Below, piece by piece: positions 32,483 through 42,854 of a stretch of 64,000 nt of DNA (the stretch's first letter is position 1; the number at the start of each line of letters is the position of its first letter). The notes beneath the pieces are model-generated. The model was not told the DNA's origin and ran no database searches. It worked only from the letters and a program-made list of their open reading frames with translations. The stretch comes from Rhynchopus sp. YZ270_cl-10 (taxonomy: Eukaryota; Euglenozoa; Diplonemea; Diplonemida; Diplonemidae). Made by a program: the position numbers and the translations under genes. Location of the stretch: positions 1,178,001-1,242,000 of the forward strand of contig OZ037866.1 of assembly GCA_964035575.1 (NCBI GenBank). The letters are read 5' to 3'.

Positions 32483-33417
32483 TTTTTTTCTATTTAATTC
32501 CCGCATACCGCGACAGATAGCGCAAGATGTGTAGAGATGTGGCACGAGAAAGCATTTTTCATCATTTCAATTTTGTTTTATTTTTTTTTTTTTTGAAGAT
32601 GAGCAAAAGGAGAGGCATTCATCTTATAGCCGTTTCTCTTCTTCAAGAGATGCGCGCGAGAAGCACATCCATCAAGTTTTATTTCTTTCTTTCTTTTCTT
32701 TTCCTTTCAGAACCGGGTCATCAGGGGTCATCGGGGGCAAAGTTAGATGGACCTATCTAACGTTTTGGCATTTTTTTTTGACCCCCCAAATTGGGGGGGG
32801 TCAGAAAGCTAAATATGCCCTAAAGAATAGTTCATCTTTTCTCGATGGGAACATTTTTTGTTGATCCCTCACCATACTATCAATTTATTGATTGCATATG
32901 ATGAAAATACCTTTGCTCTCCTCAAAAAAGCGTTGCTGAAGGAGAGGCGGTGCTGTGCGTACACCAGGATGTCGCCAGACGGCGGCCTACTGTTTCTAAG
33001 GATGGACGTTGTGCACGGAGCATGTGTCCATCTTTCGCGTTTTTCTCTTTCTCTACACGTTAATCAATGGCCAAGCCTGCAAAGATCCTTGGACCATTTT
33101 TATCTTAATTTAAGTGGTCGAAAAATTGTCCAATGTTCGACATCGACCCCACTGCACGGCGCGGATCCCAAAAATTCAAATAAGGACCCTTTTTATTGTT
33201 TCCTTGAAATATGTTGTCAGTCTGATCTTTATATTTTCCTCGCATTTTTTTTTTTTCCAAGGTGACTAAGCACACAGACGCTTGGGTTTCATCCTACCTC
33301 CTTCTTCCACACCCCAAAACAATTTCGCAGTTTTGAACCAATCATCATTTTCAAAATCCAATTTTTTCCCCCCTTCATCCCCGCCTGAGATCCCCCCCCG
33401 GAATTTCCCCCCCTCTC
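32483..33417. other. Non-coding spacer with two hairpin-tail repeats
   Basis: T-rich DNA with the tail motif at 32646-32700 and 33003-33055 and a degraded LINE-tail-like piece at 33258-33290 (GGTGACTAAGCACA). No gene seen. Confidence 0.45.
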
Positions 33418-33624
33418 TAGGCATACACTCGATGCGAGTCGCATGCGAGAATCATTATCGCATTCTCGCGCACCATTCTCGCACCATTATCGCACGCGAG
33501 AATCATTATCGCTCACGTAGAAGGCTTTTGGTCGTGCGAGTGAGCGATAATTGTGCGATAATTTTTCGTCAGACCAGAATTGTGCGATAATGCAAGAATG
33601 TGACTCGCATCGGGTGTATGTCTA
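33418..33624. mobile_element. Short inverted-repeat element, GCGAG family (copy 2)
   Basis: Ends TAGGCATACACTCGATGCGA and mirrored CATCGGGTGTATGTCTA. The core TTTTTCGTCAGACCAGA is shared with copy 1 at 10351-10504. This copy carries extra CGCATTCTCGC/GCGATAAT units, so the family varies by internal repeat number. Confidence 0.65.
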
Positions 33625-33879
33625 GGGCAGTGATCTAAAATACGTGGCAAAATACGTATTAATACGTAATACGTGGCAAAATAATTACCCTTTTCAACAA
33701 CCTTCCTTCACCCCCCTGTAAGGGTAACCGAAGGTGAAGAGGACCCTTTTTAATTTGTTCTCTTGAAATGTGTAATTTCATGTTTTCGAGAAAAAAATAA
33801 GAACTGATGCTACAAGGGTTGAAGGAAGGTGTGTAGAAAACGACAACAACAAGAACAACTAATTGCAAAGAAAAAAACG

Positions 33880-34275
33880 GGGTGTGCTGTGGAAAACTCC
33901 GCGCGATTTTTGAAACCGCCATAGTATCCTGGCGATTTGCTGGAGGTGCTGATGTGCCTAGTGTGATCGACGACGTGTTGTCGTCTGTGCATTCTGTGTT
34001 CCTTCCGCACTGCTCCGACGACGACGGCGATGCGTGGGAGGCTGTGGACGACTACGAGCTGGAACATGCCGAGCCCGCCTCTACAGCCATGGCTATCGAG
34101 CCTGCCGAGCCTAGTCCAATATCGAGCAGATGGTGCTGGACGAAGAGGACAGCCACTTCTTGAACGTATCAGATGCAGGCGTCCCAGTGGGTCCTGCAAC
34201 GTACGAAGACCGTTTTAGCATACCCGCAGAAGAGCAGAATGCTGGGCCTGTTGTAGATTATTTCTACAGGGTGGA
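33880..34275 (+). other. Possible coding remnant, acidic protein
   Basis: The frame from 33882 to 34163 reads SVIDDVLSSVHSVF and then an Asp/Glu-rich stretch (CSDDDGDAWEAVDDYELEHA). From about 34130 another frame continues in coding-like sequence (VLDEEDSHFLNVSDAG...YEDRFSIPAEEQ). GC content and codon use resemble the genes and not the spacers. It may be an exon pair with an unrecognised junction, or a decayed gene. No family recognised. Confidence 0.3.
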
Positions 34276-34532
34276 GTTCCACAGCACATCCCGTTTTTTT
34301 TTTCCTGATGGCAATTGCTTGTTTTTTCTTCATTCTCGCTCAGGGGTGTGGCGGTTTTGATACACAACGACCACAAAGACACAGCAGAGCGGCTGTGATA
34401 CAGCTTGATACAGATTCCTAATGTCCCGCATCTCCCGTCTCTTTCCCTCCCTCCCCTATGCCCTAACAATCCATCACCAGGACGTTTTTGAACTTGAGAG
34501 AAAAAAAACAACAACAGCACCAACTGAAAAAA

Positions 34533-35300
34533 ATGCGTGCGTTTCAGCTGTTAGCTCCGTTGCTCCTTGTGGGTTTTGATGTGGCTGACGCTGATAAGTA
34601 CTTGTGGGCTGGCGAACGGCTGAGCCCTGGCGAGACACTCACGACGACAAGCTCGTGCAATGGCCAGGAGTTGTGGCTGACGTTCCAGACGGACGGGAAC
34701 CTTGTGTACTATACACGCGACTACGACGGTGTTGTGAGCGTGATCTGGTCCTCTGACACTGTGGCACAGAACAGTGCAGACGTGGACGCGGCGGTGATGC
34801 AGACGGACGGCAACTTCGTTGTCTACGAGAAGGGTGGTGTGGCGAAGTGGGACTCAGGGACGTACCCGAACACGGATGGCGTGTCCAACTACTTTATTAT
34901 GCACGACGACGGGACGCTCTCAATCAGGTCTCCGGGCCACAACGCTGTACCGGCCGTCGTCAAGTGGACGGCCGGTACAGCGTGCATCCCTCCGACTTTT
35001 CCGGGGTGCTTTGATGGCTGGCTTGAGACCTACGCACACCAAATCCTGCCTGGCGATTCGAACGATGCATGCATATCCACCTGCCGAGGCGGTCGCTATG
35101 TGTACGCGGGCATCTACCAAGGCACCCGATGCCACTGCGGGAACCTCCCGATGCCACTGCGCCAAGTCCCCGATGCAGACTGTACCTATCACTGCCATGA
35201 TAGCCATGGTCACCCCTGTGGAGGGCCAAGTGTCTCCTCAGTGTGGTTCGTCTGGGGCGGTGGGCTGGCGCTCAGCACGTCGAAGACGAAGGAGGACTGA
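34533..35300 (+). CDS. Secreted B-lectin plus WSC-domain protein
   Basis: The single exon encodes 255 residues from the ATG at 34533; an in-frame ATG at 34488 would precede the signal peptide with a Lys/Gln-rich stretch and is less likely. Signal peptide ~1-20 (MRAFQLLAPLLLVGFDVADA). Residues ~22-140 are a bulb-type (GNA-like) lectin: QTDGNLVYY and QTDGNFVVY carry the Q-x-D-x-N-x-V-x-Y mannose-binding signature, and a third, HDDGTLSI, is degenerate. Residues ~155-240 look like a WSC domain (GCFDGW, ACISTC, YAGIYQGTRCHCGN, CTYHCHD), a Cys-rich carbohydrate-binding fold. There is no membrane helix at the C-terminus, so the protein is probably secreted and glycan-binding. Confidence 0.8.
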   Translation: MRAFQLLAPLLLVGFDVADADKYLWAGERLSPGETLTTTSSCNGQELWLTFQTDGNLVYYTRDYDGVVSVIWSSDTVAQNSADVDAAVMQTDGNFVVYEKGGVAKWDSGTYPNTDGVSNYFIMHDDGTLSIRSPGHNAVPAVVKWTAGTACIPPTFPGCFDGWLETYAHQILPGDSNDACISTCRGGRYVYAGIYQGTRCHCGNLPMPLRQVPDADCTYHCHDSHGHPCGGPSVSSVWFVWGGGLALSTSKTKED

Positions 35301-36269
35301 ATTGACAAAGGTGGGTTTTTCTTTGTGAAAAGCCGTGTTGTTTTAACGTTTTATTGCTTCAAAGAAGTATCCATTTTACATCCCCACCCTTTAGTTTATT
35401 GCATCTGCATGTTCGTGCTTTCAAGGTGTTTTTAGATGTGTGCATGAGAGAGATGGAGAAGAGATGCGCATTCATTGTTCACGTGTTCCTTTTTTTTTTC
35501 TATTCTCGATGTAATTTGGTTGTTTCGTGGAACCTTTTCGTGCGATTTTGTTTTACACAACAACATCTTTTAGTTGTCATTACTAAAAAAGATTGGAGGC
35601 AGCGCTTTTGGGCAAACAAAACGGAAAAAACAAAAACCATGCTTTAGAATTGACTGTTTGATTCACCTTGATTCACACACAACGTTAACTGCAGTTTCAC
35701 ACCTTTTCCACTTTTTTGTTTCGCCACAAAAGACCCAATCTTTTTTGTAGCTTTTTTATAGTATATTTTGGTTATAGTGTCACTGTGTGGTTTTTATACA
35801 GATAGCTTAGCACGAGAGCTTCGTAGCATCTTATAATTATAATTATTGTGTTTTTTTGTTCGTAGGGCATCCTGTCCAGTTGAGCATCCGAAGTGCGTTC
35901 ATTTTCACTTTGCTTTTATTTTAACGATATTGCGAAGCCACCTTCCCCCCCCACCCACTGATTACGGGATCCGGAAAACCCACCACCCGGGTTCCCTACC
36001 CCACCCAACCCAACCCCTCCCTGATCCTATTCCTGATCACTCACTTTGTGACCTGAGCGGTAGAAAGAAGGGTCAAGATGTTCCCTTGTAAAGTGCTCAC
36101 GGCACGTATTTTAATTACCCAGGTTCCCCAATTTTTCTCAAACAATATGTGTCATGGCGTTCCCCTAATAACGTGTTAAGGTTTCAAGTAATGTGTTAAT
36201 AATGTCATGACATGTAGGTTTGCTGTTTTTTTCTGTTTTCCGTGGTGTCTTTTCATCTACCGTATTCGT
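35301..36269. other. Non-coding spacer
   Basis: T-rich DNA with a hairpin-tail copy near 35430, a LINE-tail-like piece (AGCTTAGCACGAGAGCTTCG, about 35804) and a CCCAACCC-rich tract near 35990. No supported gene. Confidence 0.45.
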
Positions 36270-36482
36270 ACAAATTATCGACCGTACTAATGTTCAACCG
36301 TAAATATGTTTGACCGTAATAATGTTCGACCTTTTCAGGATTTTATTGGAAGTTCGACCTGGTTTGCGGTCGAATATCAGTACAGTATTGATAGACCGTA
36401 CTACTGTTCGACCGTAAAAATGTTTGACCTTTTCAGGATTTTCCTGGAAGTTCGATCTTTTTTACGGTCGAACATATTTACG
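36270..36482. repeat. Internal direct and inverted repeats (TTCGACCGTA words)
   Basis: Two similar ~70-bp units (about 36306-36350 and 36405-36450), each with TGTT(T/C)GACC and TTTTCAGGATTTT, are framed by inverted TACGGTCGAACAT-like words. Probably a small non-autonomous element. Confidence 0.45.
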
Positions 36483-37044
36483 ATGACGTATTCAAGACTT
36501 GTCTTTGAGCTCCGCGGAGAAGAGGTTTGCCTTTTAGTTTTTGTCACTACCCAAGCTTTGCTTTGGTTATTCTACAGTAGACGTGTGTGTCACCGAAGCG
36601 CATTGCATGTCTAAATTTTTTCTTTTGTTTTTTTTTTATACCCGGATCTTGTCTGCAGTCGTTTTTGCTCGAAAGCCATCTTTCGGATATCTTTATTTCT
36701 TTCTGACATGGCTATTTCGGCACAGCGAATTTGCATTCATATTTCTTTATCTGCAGATCATGAGGATGCACAGCACAGCAGATCAGCAGTGCGGCGCATT
36801 CCTCCAGCTTTCTCTTTGGTAGTTTCGCGCGCTTTTCGAAAGCGCAAATGAAATAATCTGGTGAATTCTTGGCAACACGAGGCGTAGCGTCATTACCCAC
36901 CAATCCTGAGTCCTCACTGATTCCCCCAGATGTCAGGCTGGGTTTTAATTAGGGATTCGGTTTGTATGGTTTTTATTCTGGGATTTTTTTTTGATGATTT
37001 TTATTGTAAAGGGGTTACTGTGTCATGCTGCCTTCCACTATCAG
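36483..37044. other. Non-coding spacer
   Basis: One weak hairpin-tail copy at 36585. Otherwise nothing recognisable. Confidence 0.4.
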
Positions 37045-37245
37045 CATCGTCAGCAAAGCATAGAGAGAATCTTCTCAACTATGGGTTGGCTTAGCAATGA
37101 CAAACGGAACCGTCTAGAAGGGGATCAGCTCCATAAATTAAGCATAATGCATCACCACTTGAATGCTAGCAAGACCAGCGCCGAAGTATGGTGTCACAAT
37201 GAAGATGAAGAGGATGAAGAAGAAGAAGAAGCACAATTGGGTTAG
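37045..37245 (+). pseudogene. hAT transposase C-terminal remnant
   Basis: Residues SIERIFSTMGWLSNDKRNRL and GDQLHKLSIMHHHL align with the dimerisation region of the hAT-2 transposase (SERVFSQMGWQSEKRRNRL, GERVHKLTAVYGFY). An acidic tail follows and the frame ends at 37245. Only this last domain is present, so it is a fossil of a third hAT element, just upstream of the WWE gene. Confidence 0.75.
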
Positions 37246-37435
37246 AAGGTGACCTTTTGAAAAAACGATGCTGCTGCTGCAGCTTCTTACTGGGGTCTCT
37301 TCTTATTGGGGTTTTTATGGTTTTTTTTTTATTCGGTTTTTATTATTCTACCCCCCGGTTTTGCCATCATTGGATTCACCTCCCCCTCTCCTCCTTCCCA
37401 CCCCACAAATCTCAGACAAACACAACTCCATTCCG

Positions 37436-40400
37436 ATGGCGCAACCCAAAGATGATATTGTGGCAGACTTATTGGCCACTTCTAAGATCACCCCATCGCA
37501 GGCACATGAATGCCTTGTGGTAAACGACTGGAACCCACAGAACGCAATGCTGTATTTCCATATGCAAGCGGCAGACCGTGCGGAATTCATTGAATATTCG
37601 TGGGGATATGAGGAGAGGGGTGGCACCACTGCGTACAGCGAGACAGAGCAACGGATGTTAGAGCGTGAGTATCAGACCGCAGACTATGGAACGAAGACGG
37701 TGCAACTCAGTGTCGAAGGGCAACGCTGCCAGGTGAACGTCGTAACTCTCACCCAAACCAGCAGTTTGGGGCTCTCTCAGAGGGTGTCTCGGACACCCAA
37801 TGTCCCCCCCGATTGGCAGGACAAAAACGCACCGTCCTATGGAAACGTCGACCAGCTATTGGATGCGATCCACAATGCTGGGCAACCTGTTGACAAACCC
37901 GCGGTCTGGTTTTCCATTGACCCCAGAACGCATGCGACACACAATTATAGTAAAGTGGACAGCGCTGCTATAGAAGCGTCCTACCAGACCCCAGGGTTTG
38001 GCCAGGATCTGCACCTCCAAATATTTGGCAACACCTTTCGTGTTGATGTTGGGGGGAAGAAACAGTGGAACAACACTGGCGGGTACCGAAGCATTGGGCG
38101 TCGTCCTAATGAACCTCCAGAATGGCTGGAAGGTACAGCTTTTAAAGCACTTTCGGGGGAAGAGGCAAAACGACAGTATCAATCCGCGCTAGACAGCATT
38201 GCTACCATCGACGCTGCGGTCGAAGCTGTCCGCAAAAACCCGATGGATCGGTCAGCTGTGGACGCTCTCGAGGCTACACATTCCTCTTCTGCTTCCTCCG
38301 TGCTTTCGGTTTACGAAGAAATCCTGCACCACCTACAAGACGCAGACCTCCAAGCCCGCTTTCACGGAAACGGTCTCTCAGATATGGCCCTCTTCTCGAT
38401 CCCCCCCGGAAGTGACGTTCCAAGCTACTTCGCGAATGTCAGTAGTGGTGAATCCATATACCGTCGTAAAGTGCTGTCTGTCCTGGGGCTGCGGAACATG
38501 GTGTTGAAAGGCGCAGCGATCTTCAGGGATCTGCAAGAGGAGCTGTTCATAGGGAATGAGGCGTCGTACGCTCGCGATAAGGGGCTGCCGTTGATGCGGA
38601 GGCTGACGGGGAATACAGTGGACCTGGACGAAGTGGTGCTGCGTTGTGACGAGGCAACGTTGAAGTGTGTGAACCAAGCCAACGCAGCCGCGGGGAAGCC
38701 ACAGTACCAAAACGGTTCTGCCTTCGGGAACAGCGTGCAGGCGCGTGAGATAGCGATCGACAGTGCGCGCAGTGTGCTGGAGGTCTTCATCCAAGACCTG
38801 AAGCTGACAGACGCACAGCAACAGCGACGTTGCGTTGTCCCACCGCAGTCAGGTGACGAAGTCCCTCTTGCAACACAGAATAACGACCGTGCGAAGTATC
38901 CTGTCTGGCACGTATGTCTTTTTGGGAATTATGATGCGATAAACTACTTTTACTTTAATTACTCAACTTCTCTAAAAACTTAACGTACAGTACAAGAATG
39001 CTGGACAGAACACGTTTCACGTGAACGCACCAAACTTCAGAGATATTGTAGGCTCGCTGCTACTGGCGCCGTGGCACGCTGTGAAGGGTATGAGGGGTTC
39101 TTTATTTTGTGTTATTGACACAGTACTCATGGCCACCTCCCATGATCCCCTTTCATCTGATGAGAGGAAGCGGGGGTAGGTGTTAACCTCGAAATGGATG
39201 TGGGACAGTCCCCGCGGTGTACTGAGGGCATTATGAGGGTTTTGTGTTTCAACTTTGTATTGTCAGTGTCCTGTATCGCTGAGGAACGGTGAGGCGTGTG
39301 CACTGTTCAGGTTCTCTCTTGGCAGATGTGTGCATGAGAGGTGCGTTCATCTTTCAACCACGTCATCGTACGTGCCAAAATTACGAACTCCGGCTGGGGA
39401 AATGACATCATCCCTGACAACAAACTTGTAGAAGCCAGCGCAGCTGATGCTGTGCGATAACGAATATGATAAGGTGACTAAGCACGAGAGGCTTAGGATC
39501 ATCTTATAAACTTTTCTTTGTTTTGTATGGCAACTCTGCACCCCACACAGCGTATTGCCTGATCTGTTTGCGTGCGGAGGGCGACGCCGTGGTGCAGAAG
39601 CGATCCGACTACTTCGAGAAGTGCATTGAGGACAGCTGCTTCAACGGCAAATGGAAGAGCATCGATCTGTACCTAACAGAGCTTCAAGAGTATGCACATA
39701 TATCGATGCCAAAATACCCTACATCCCATCTGCATCCCCCATTTTCTCTGCACAGCGACTTGACAATCTCAAAGCAGCTTGCCCAAATCGAGCAGGCCCA
39801 TCAACAGATCTTCGGCGACCTTGATGATGACGATGCTTACGTATGCACACCATTCGGACACCCTAGAAATCCACCTTAGTTTTTACCCCTCCGGTGTTTG
39901 TGTGACTGTAATTAAAACCCCGTCTTTTTAGTTGGTACGCCACCCATGTAGCGCAGAGACTGTGTGAAATAGCCGAGGGAAAAAAAATTATTGACACAAA
40001 AACCAGGGTAGATCCTTAGCGAAAGTGAAAATAAGGATTCGAGATTTTTTATTTTTTTTTCCTTTTTTTTTTTCCTTTTTTCGCTGGCCCATTTTTTTGG
40101 TTACCTACTAATTTCCAGCCACAGAGCGGCACCACCACGGTCCGCAATCGATCCGGAAAGTCAAAATAAGGGGGAAACCAAAAAGAAAAAAAGTAAAAGT
40201 TCGCTACCGTTTTTTGGCTGGCCTTCGGCCCGCCAGTGCCCCTTTAATATTTGTCTTCACTTCATAAGACAAGGACCAATGAGTGTCAATTCTCAGTGTC
40301 ACCTTGCATAAGACAATTTTAAAACATATTTTTGAAGAACACAATTACTATGTCCACAAACCCGCAAAGCGGACCATTGTAAAAGGGTTAGTGCTGAGGG

Positions 40401-41699
40401 TGGAGGTTTCGAAGAAGTGCGTGTGTGTTAAAGGTCGGGTATGAGTCACCTGTACGGAGTTTGAGATCCAATAATAAAGACTTCAACCGGACCAAGGCAG
40501 AAACACAACACTGTTAGGCCAAAATCCAAAAACCCATAGGGCCCCAGTATTGTTGTCGAAAATCACCACTTAATTTTTGGTGGGATTTTGAAAACTGCGA
40601 AAAAAAATTTCCGCTCGCTGAGCTCGCGGAGGTTCACCCAATGCGGTCTCGCCTACCCAAACTGCTGGTGCATCGGCACTACCTATTTAATTTTGAAAAC
40701 TTTCTTGCTAATGCCTGGCACTACCACTTTTTTTCAGAATGTTTCTAGAAAGTATTACCCTTGTCAGAGGGCGCAGTGTCCGACAAGGGTCACAGCCAGA
40801 ACGCGATTTAATTGGTCAAATGCCGAAGGAAAAGGAAGCATGCGAAGGAAAAAAAAGTAGCGTACCGTGCCTGCGGCGCAAGATTGTAACCCACCCTTCC
40901 CATGACTAGTTTGGTAGTAAAAATGTGCAATTTTGAGCGCAATTTTTTGAATTGTTGCGTACCGTGGCTTCGCCAGAAACTTTCGTTTCAGCAAAATTTG
41001 GAAGTAAAATTTACGGTAACTGTTGATAATTACCAACGACAGTGCCGTTTTATGGCAACATTTTCAGAAATGTTGCGTACCGTGGCTTCGCCATGGGTGC
41101 CACGACCGCCGTTTCTTTTTGTAAATATACTGAGGTCACTGCGCGTGCCTGGTGCAAATATCAATACAGTGCCGAACTCCGCAGTAGGATAACCGAGGAA
41201 TTCTCACATTCCGCCGGAGGCCCTAACGAGCTGGGTTGGGCTCGACCGAGTTTCAGCGAAAACCCCCGAAACCTATATTATCCCCTGGGGTTTAGTTCTA
41301 CGACAGCTGATATGTGTAAAAAAACACCACTATTCTGCCTCAGTACAGTACCAACCTGCTTGTTGGATTTTTTTTTTAGACCATCACTCAATTTTCCCGC
41401 TCGCTTCGCTCGCGGACAAACCATCAACCCCCACGATTTCCCAAAAACGTTAGCGGCAGGCCTGCGCGGAAAATTTCAAAAACGGGAGAGAAGAAAAAAA
41501 GGAAAAAAACGAAAATAAATCTGGGATTTTTAGCGTTTTTAGCGAAAATAAGGATCTACCCTGACAAAAACAGGGCGCAAAGCTTTTGGAGCTTGCGAAG
41601 GCCGCTTCTGTGCATGGCAGTAACCACAGTGGTGTCGACGCTGCCGTCAGCGCTGAGGACGTGACGGCACACATGAAACGCTTTGCAGGCACGTTGTGA
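37436..41699 (+). CDS. UBA-like / double WWE domain protein (4 exons)
   Basis: Exons 37436-38911, 38991-39087, 39551-39840 and 41574-41699 give 662 residues; phases 0, 1 and 0 match. Residues ~5-38 look like a UBA-type helical bundle (SQAHECLVVNDWNPQNAMLYF). Residues ~48-120 and ~158-225 resemble two WWE domains (aromatic start, ...IEASYQTPGF..., basic GYRSIGRRP end), which in other proteins bind poly(ADP-ribose) or ubiquitin-pathway partners. A helical region follows, then a Cys-containing block AYCLICLRAEGD and a last exon ending MKRFAGTL. The role is inferred to be ubiquitin/ADP-ribose signalling. Intron 2 holds a LINE tail; intron 3 holds a 1.56-kb hAT element ending two bases before the acceptor AG. 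An alternative last exon at 39932-39967 (TTTTTAG acceptor, 11 residues) is possible but less coding-like. Confidence 0.7.
39141..39356 (+). repeat. SINE-like repeat with hammerhead-like core
   Basis: Related to 22107-22290. The order CTGATGA, GAGG stem, CCTC, GAAA is that of a hammerhead ribozyme core (39157-39194). Flanking CTTTCAT and ATGAGGG (39232-39238) can pair as stem I, and ATG...CAT closes a short stem III. A hairpin-tail motif (39327-39356) completes the unit, and the LINE tail follows directly. It sits in intron 2 of the WWE gene. Confidence 0.4.
39357..39520 (+). mobile_element. 5'-truncated LINE copy (3' end only)
   Basis: 164 bases nearly identical to 25717-25873, including the LINE stop codon, the CTAAGC/GCTTAG hairpin (39478-39496) and AACTTTTCTTTG. 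It starts right after the CATCTTTCAA of a SINE-like tail. That junction suggests template switching between related tails, or insertion into one. Located in intron 2 of the WWE gene, 30 bp before the acceptor. Confidence 0.85.
40004..41563. mobile_element. Non-autonomous hAT element in intron 3 of the WWE gene
   Basis: The termini CAGGGTAGATCCTTA and the mirror are flanked by a perfect 8-bp duplication ACAAAAAC (39996-40003 and 41564-41571). The next two bases are the AG of the splice acceptor, so the intron end is preserved. The interior has no transposase; 40815-41095 is homologous to 18440-18740 in another hAT-like element. CG-rich palindromic words (CGCTCGCTTCGCTCGCGG) occur near 41398. 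Confidence 0.85.
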
Positions 41700-42854
41700 A
41701 TTGAGACCGGAGGTCCTACGGGACTACGTGGAGGAAGGCGGAAACTTTTACAGCTTCTTTTTTTTCTTCCTTCTTCTTCGCAAAAAAATCCCCCTGCTGA
41801 GTAGTACCATCTGTTTAAGGAGGCTCTTTTCCAGTCGATTACTCTCTAACCCAAAGGGTGCGGACATCACACAAAGGTGATTCCACGTCACGTTTTTTTT
41901 CTTCTTCAATAATTTTTCAAAATAACCCTTTCTAGATCCAACCCGCATACTACACCTTAGCTGACCTATCTTGACACCTATCTTTGGTGTGACGTAGGTC
42001 CAGGCTCAAAAACCTAACTGTTCTGTCGCATATGAAGCGAGGAAAGCCCCCAATTAGTAAAAAAAAAGCAGCACTTTTGAATGCTAATCAACAAATAAAA
42101 GCTACTTTCTAGGGTTGAGGAGTGGCCTCCGTCCATACCGATTAAGTACAAAGCCTTAGGGCGACATTGTGTACATAGATCCTACCTCGGTAGGTGATTG
42201 TCGATACAACAAAAAGGCTTCGGCCAACTTTGACAGAACTTTATTCCGTTTTAGGAGCGAAGTGATTGTCGACACAAATTAAGGAGAACATAGAGAGAGA
42301 GAGAGAGGACAGCGTTACACACCGTACCCCCAACGCAGTGTGTAGCAAATCAGAGTATATTCAGTGCTGACTTAACCGGTCGGGAATATGTAGTGCATTC
42401 GGCGGGAGCGTTTCTGCAAGAGGTGGTCCTGCTCTAGTGGATGGTAGGATAGTTGAAGATTCCTTTTCGTGGAAGCTACCACAACACTCTGAAGCGAAGA
42501 AAGTCCACAAAGTATAATAAAAAAAAACCCCCCCTGTCTTTTGATGAGGCCTCACACATTTTTTTTTACCGAATTTACAAAAGAATCACCATTTAGTTGT
42601 TTCCCTCCCTCTCCTCTCTCTCTCCCCTACTCCCCCGCCCCTTCTCCCATCTCCTCTAGGCGGGGTATTTTTCTTTTTTTTTTTTTTTCAAATCTATCTA
42701 GACAGGCACATTGCGTGGCAGCTACACTAATCACTCATCACAATCACAACACGACTGTCAAGAAAAAGAAAAAAAAATCTGACAAGCAGAATGCTTGCCT
42801 GAGTATAACCTACAACCCCACCTCTCATTCATCCCCCCCCCTTCTCTCTCCCAA
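41700..42854. other. Intergenic spacer
   Basis: AT-rich with a short GA microsatellite (42292-42308). The last 200 bp before the next gene become pyrimidine-rich (CCCTCTCCTCTCTCTCTCCC), probably its promoter and leader. No gene seen. Confidence 0.5.

Noticed and set aside
39932-39967. Alternative last exon of the WWE gene (11 residues, then stop)
   Set aside because: Possible by splice signals, but the 41574-41699 exon is longer, GC-rich and in phase, and its acceptor adjoins the hAT duplication as expected for an interrupted intron.
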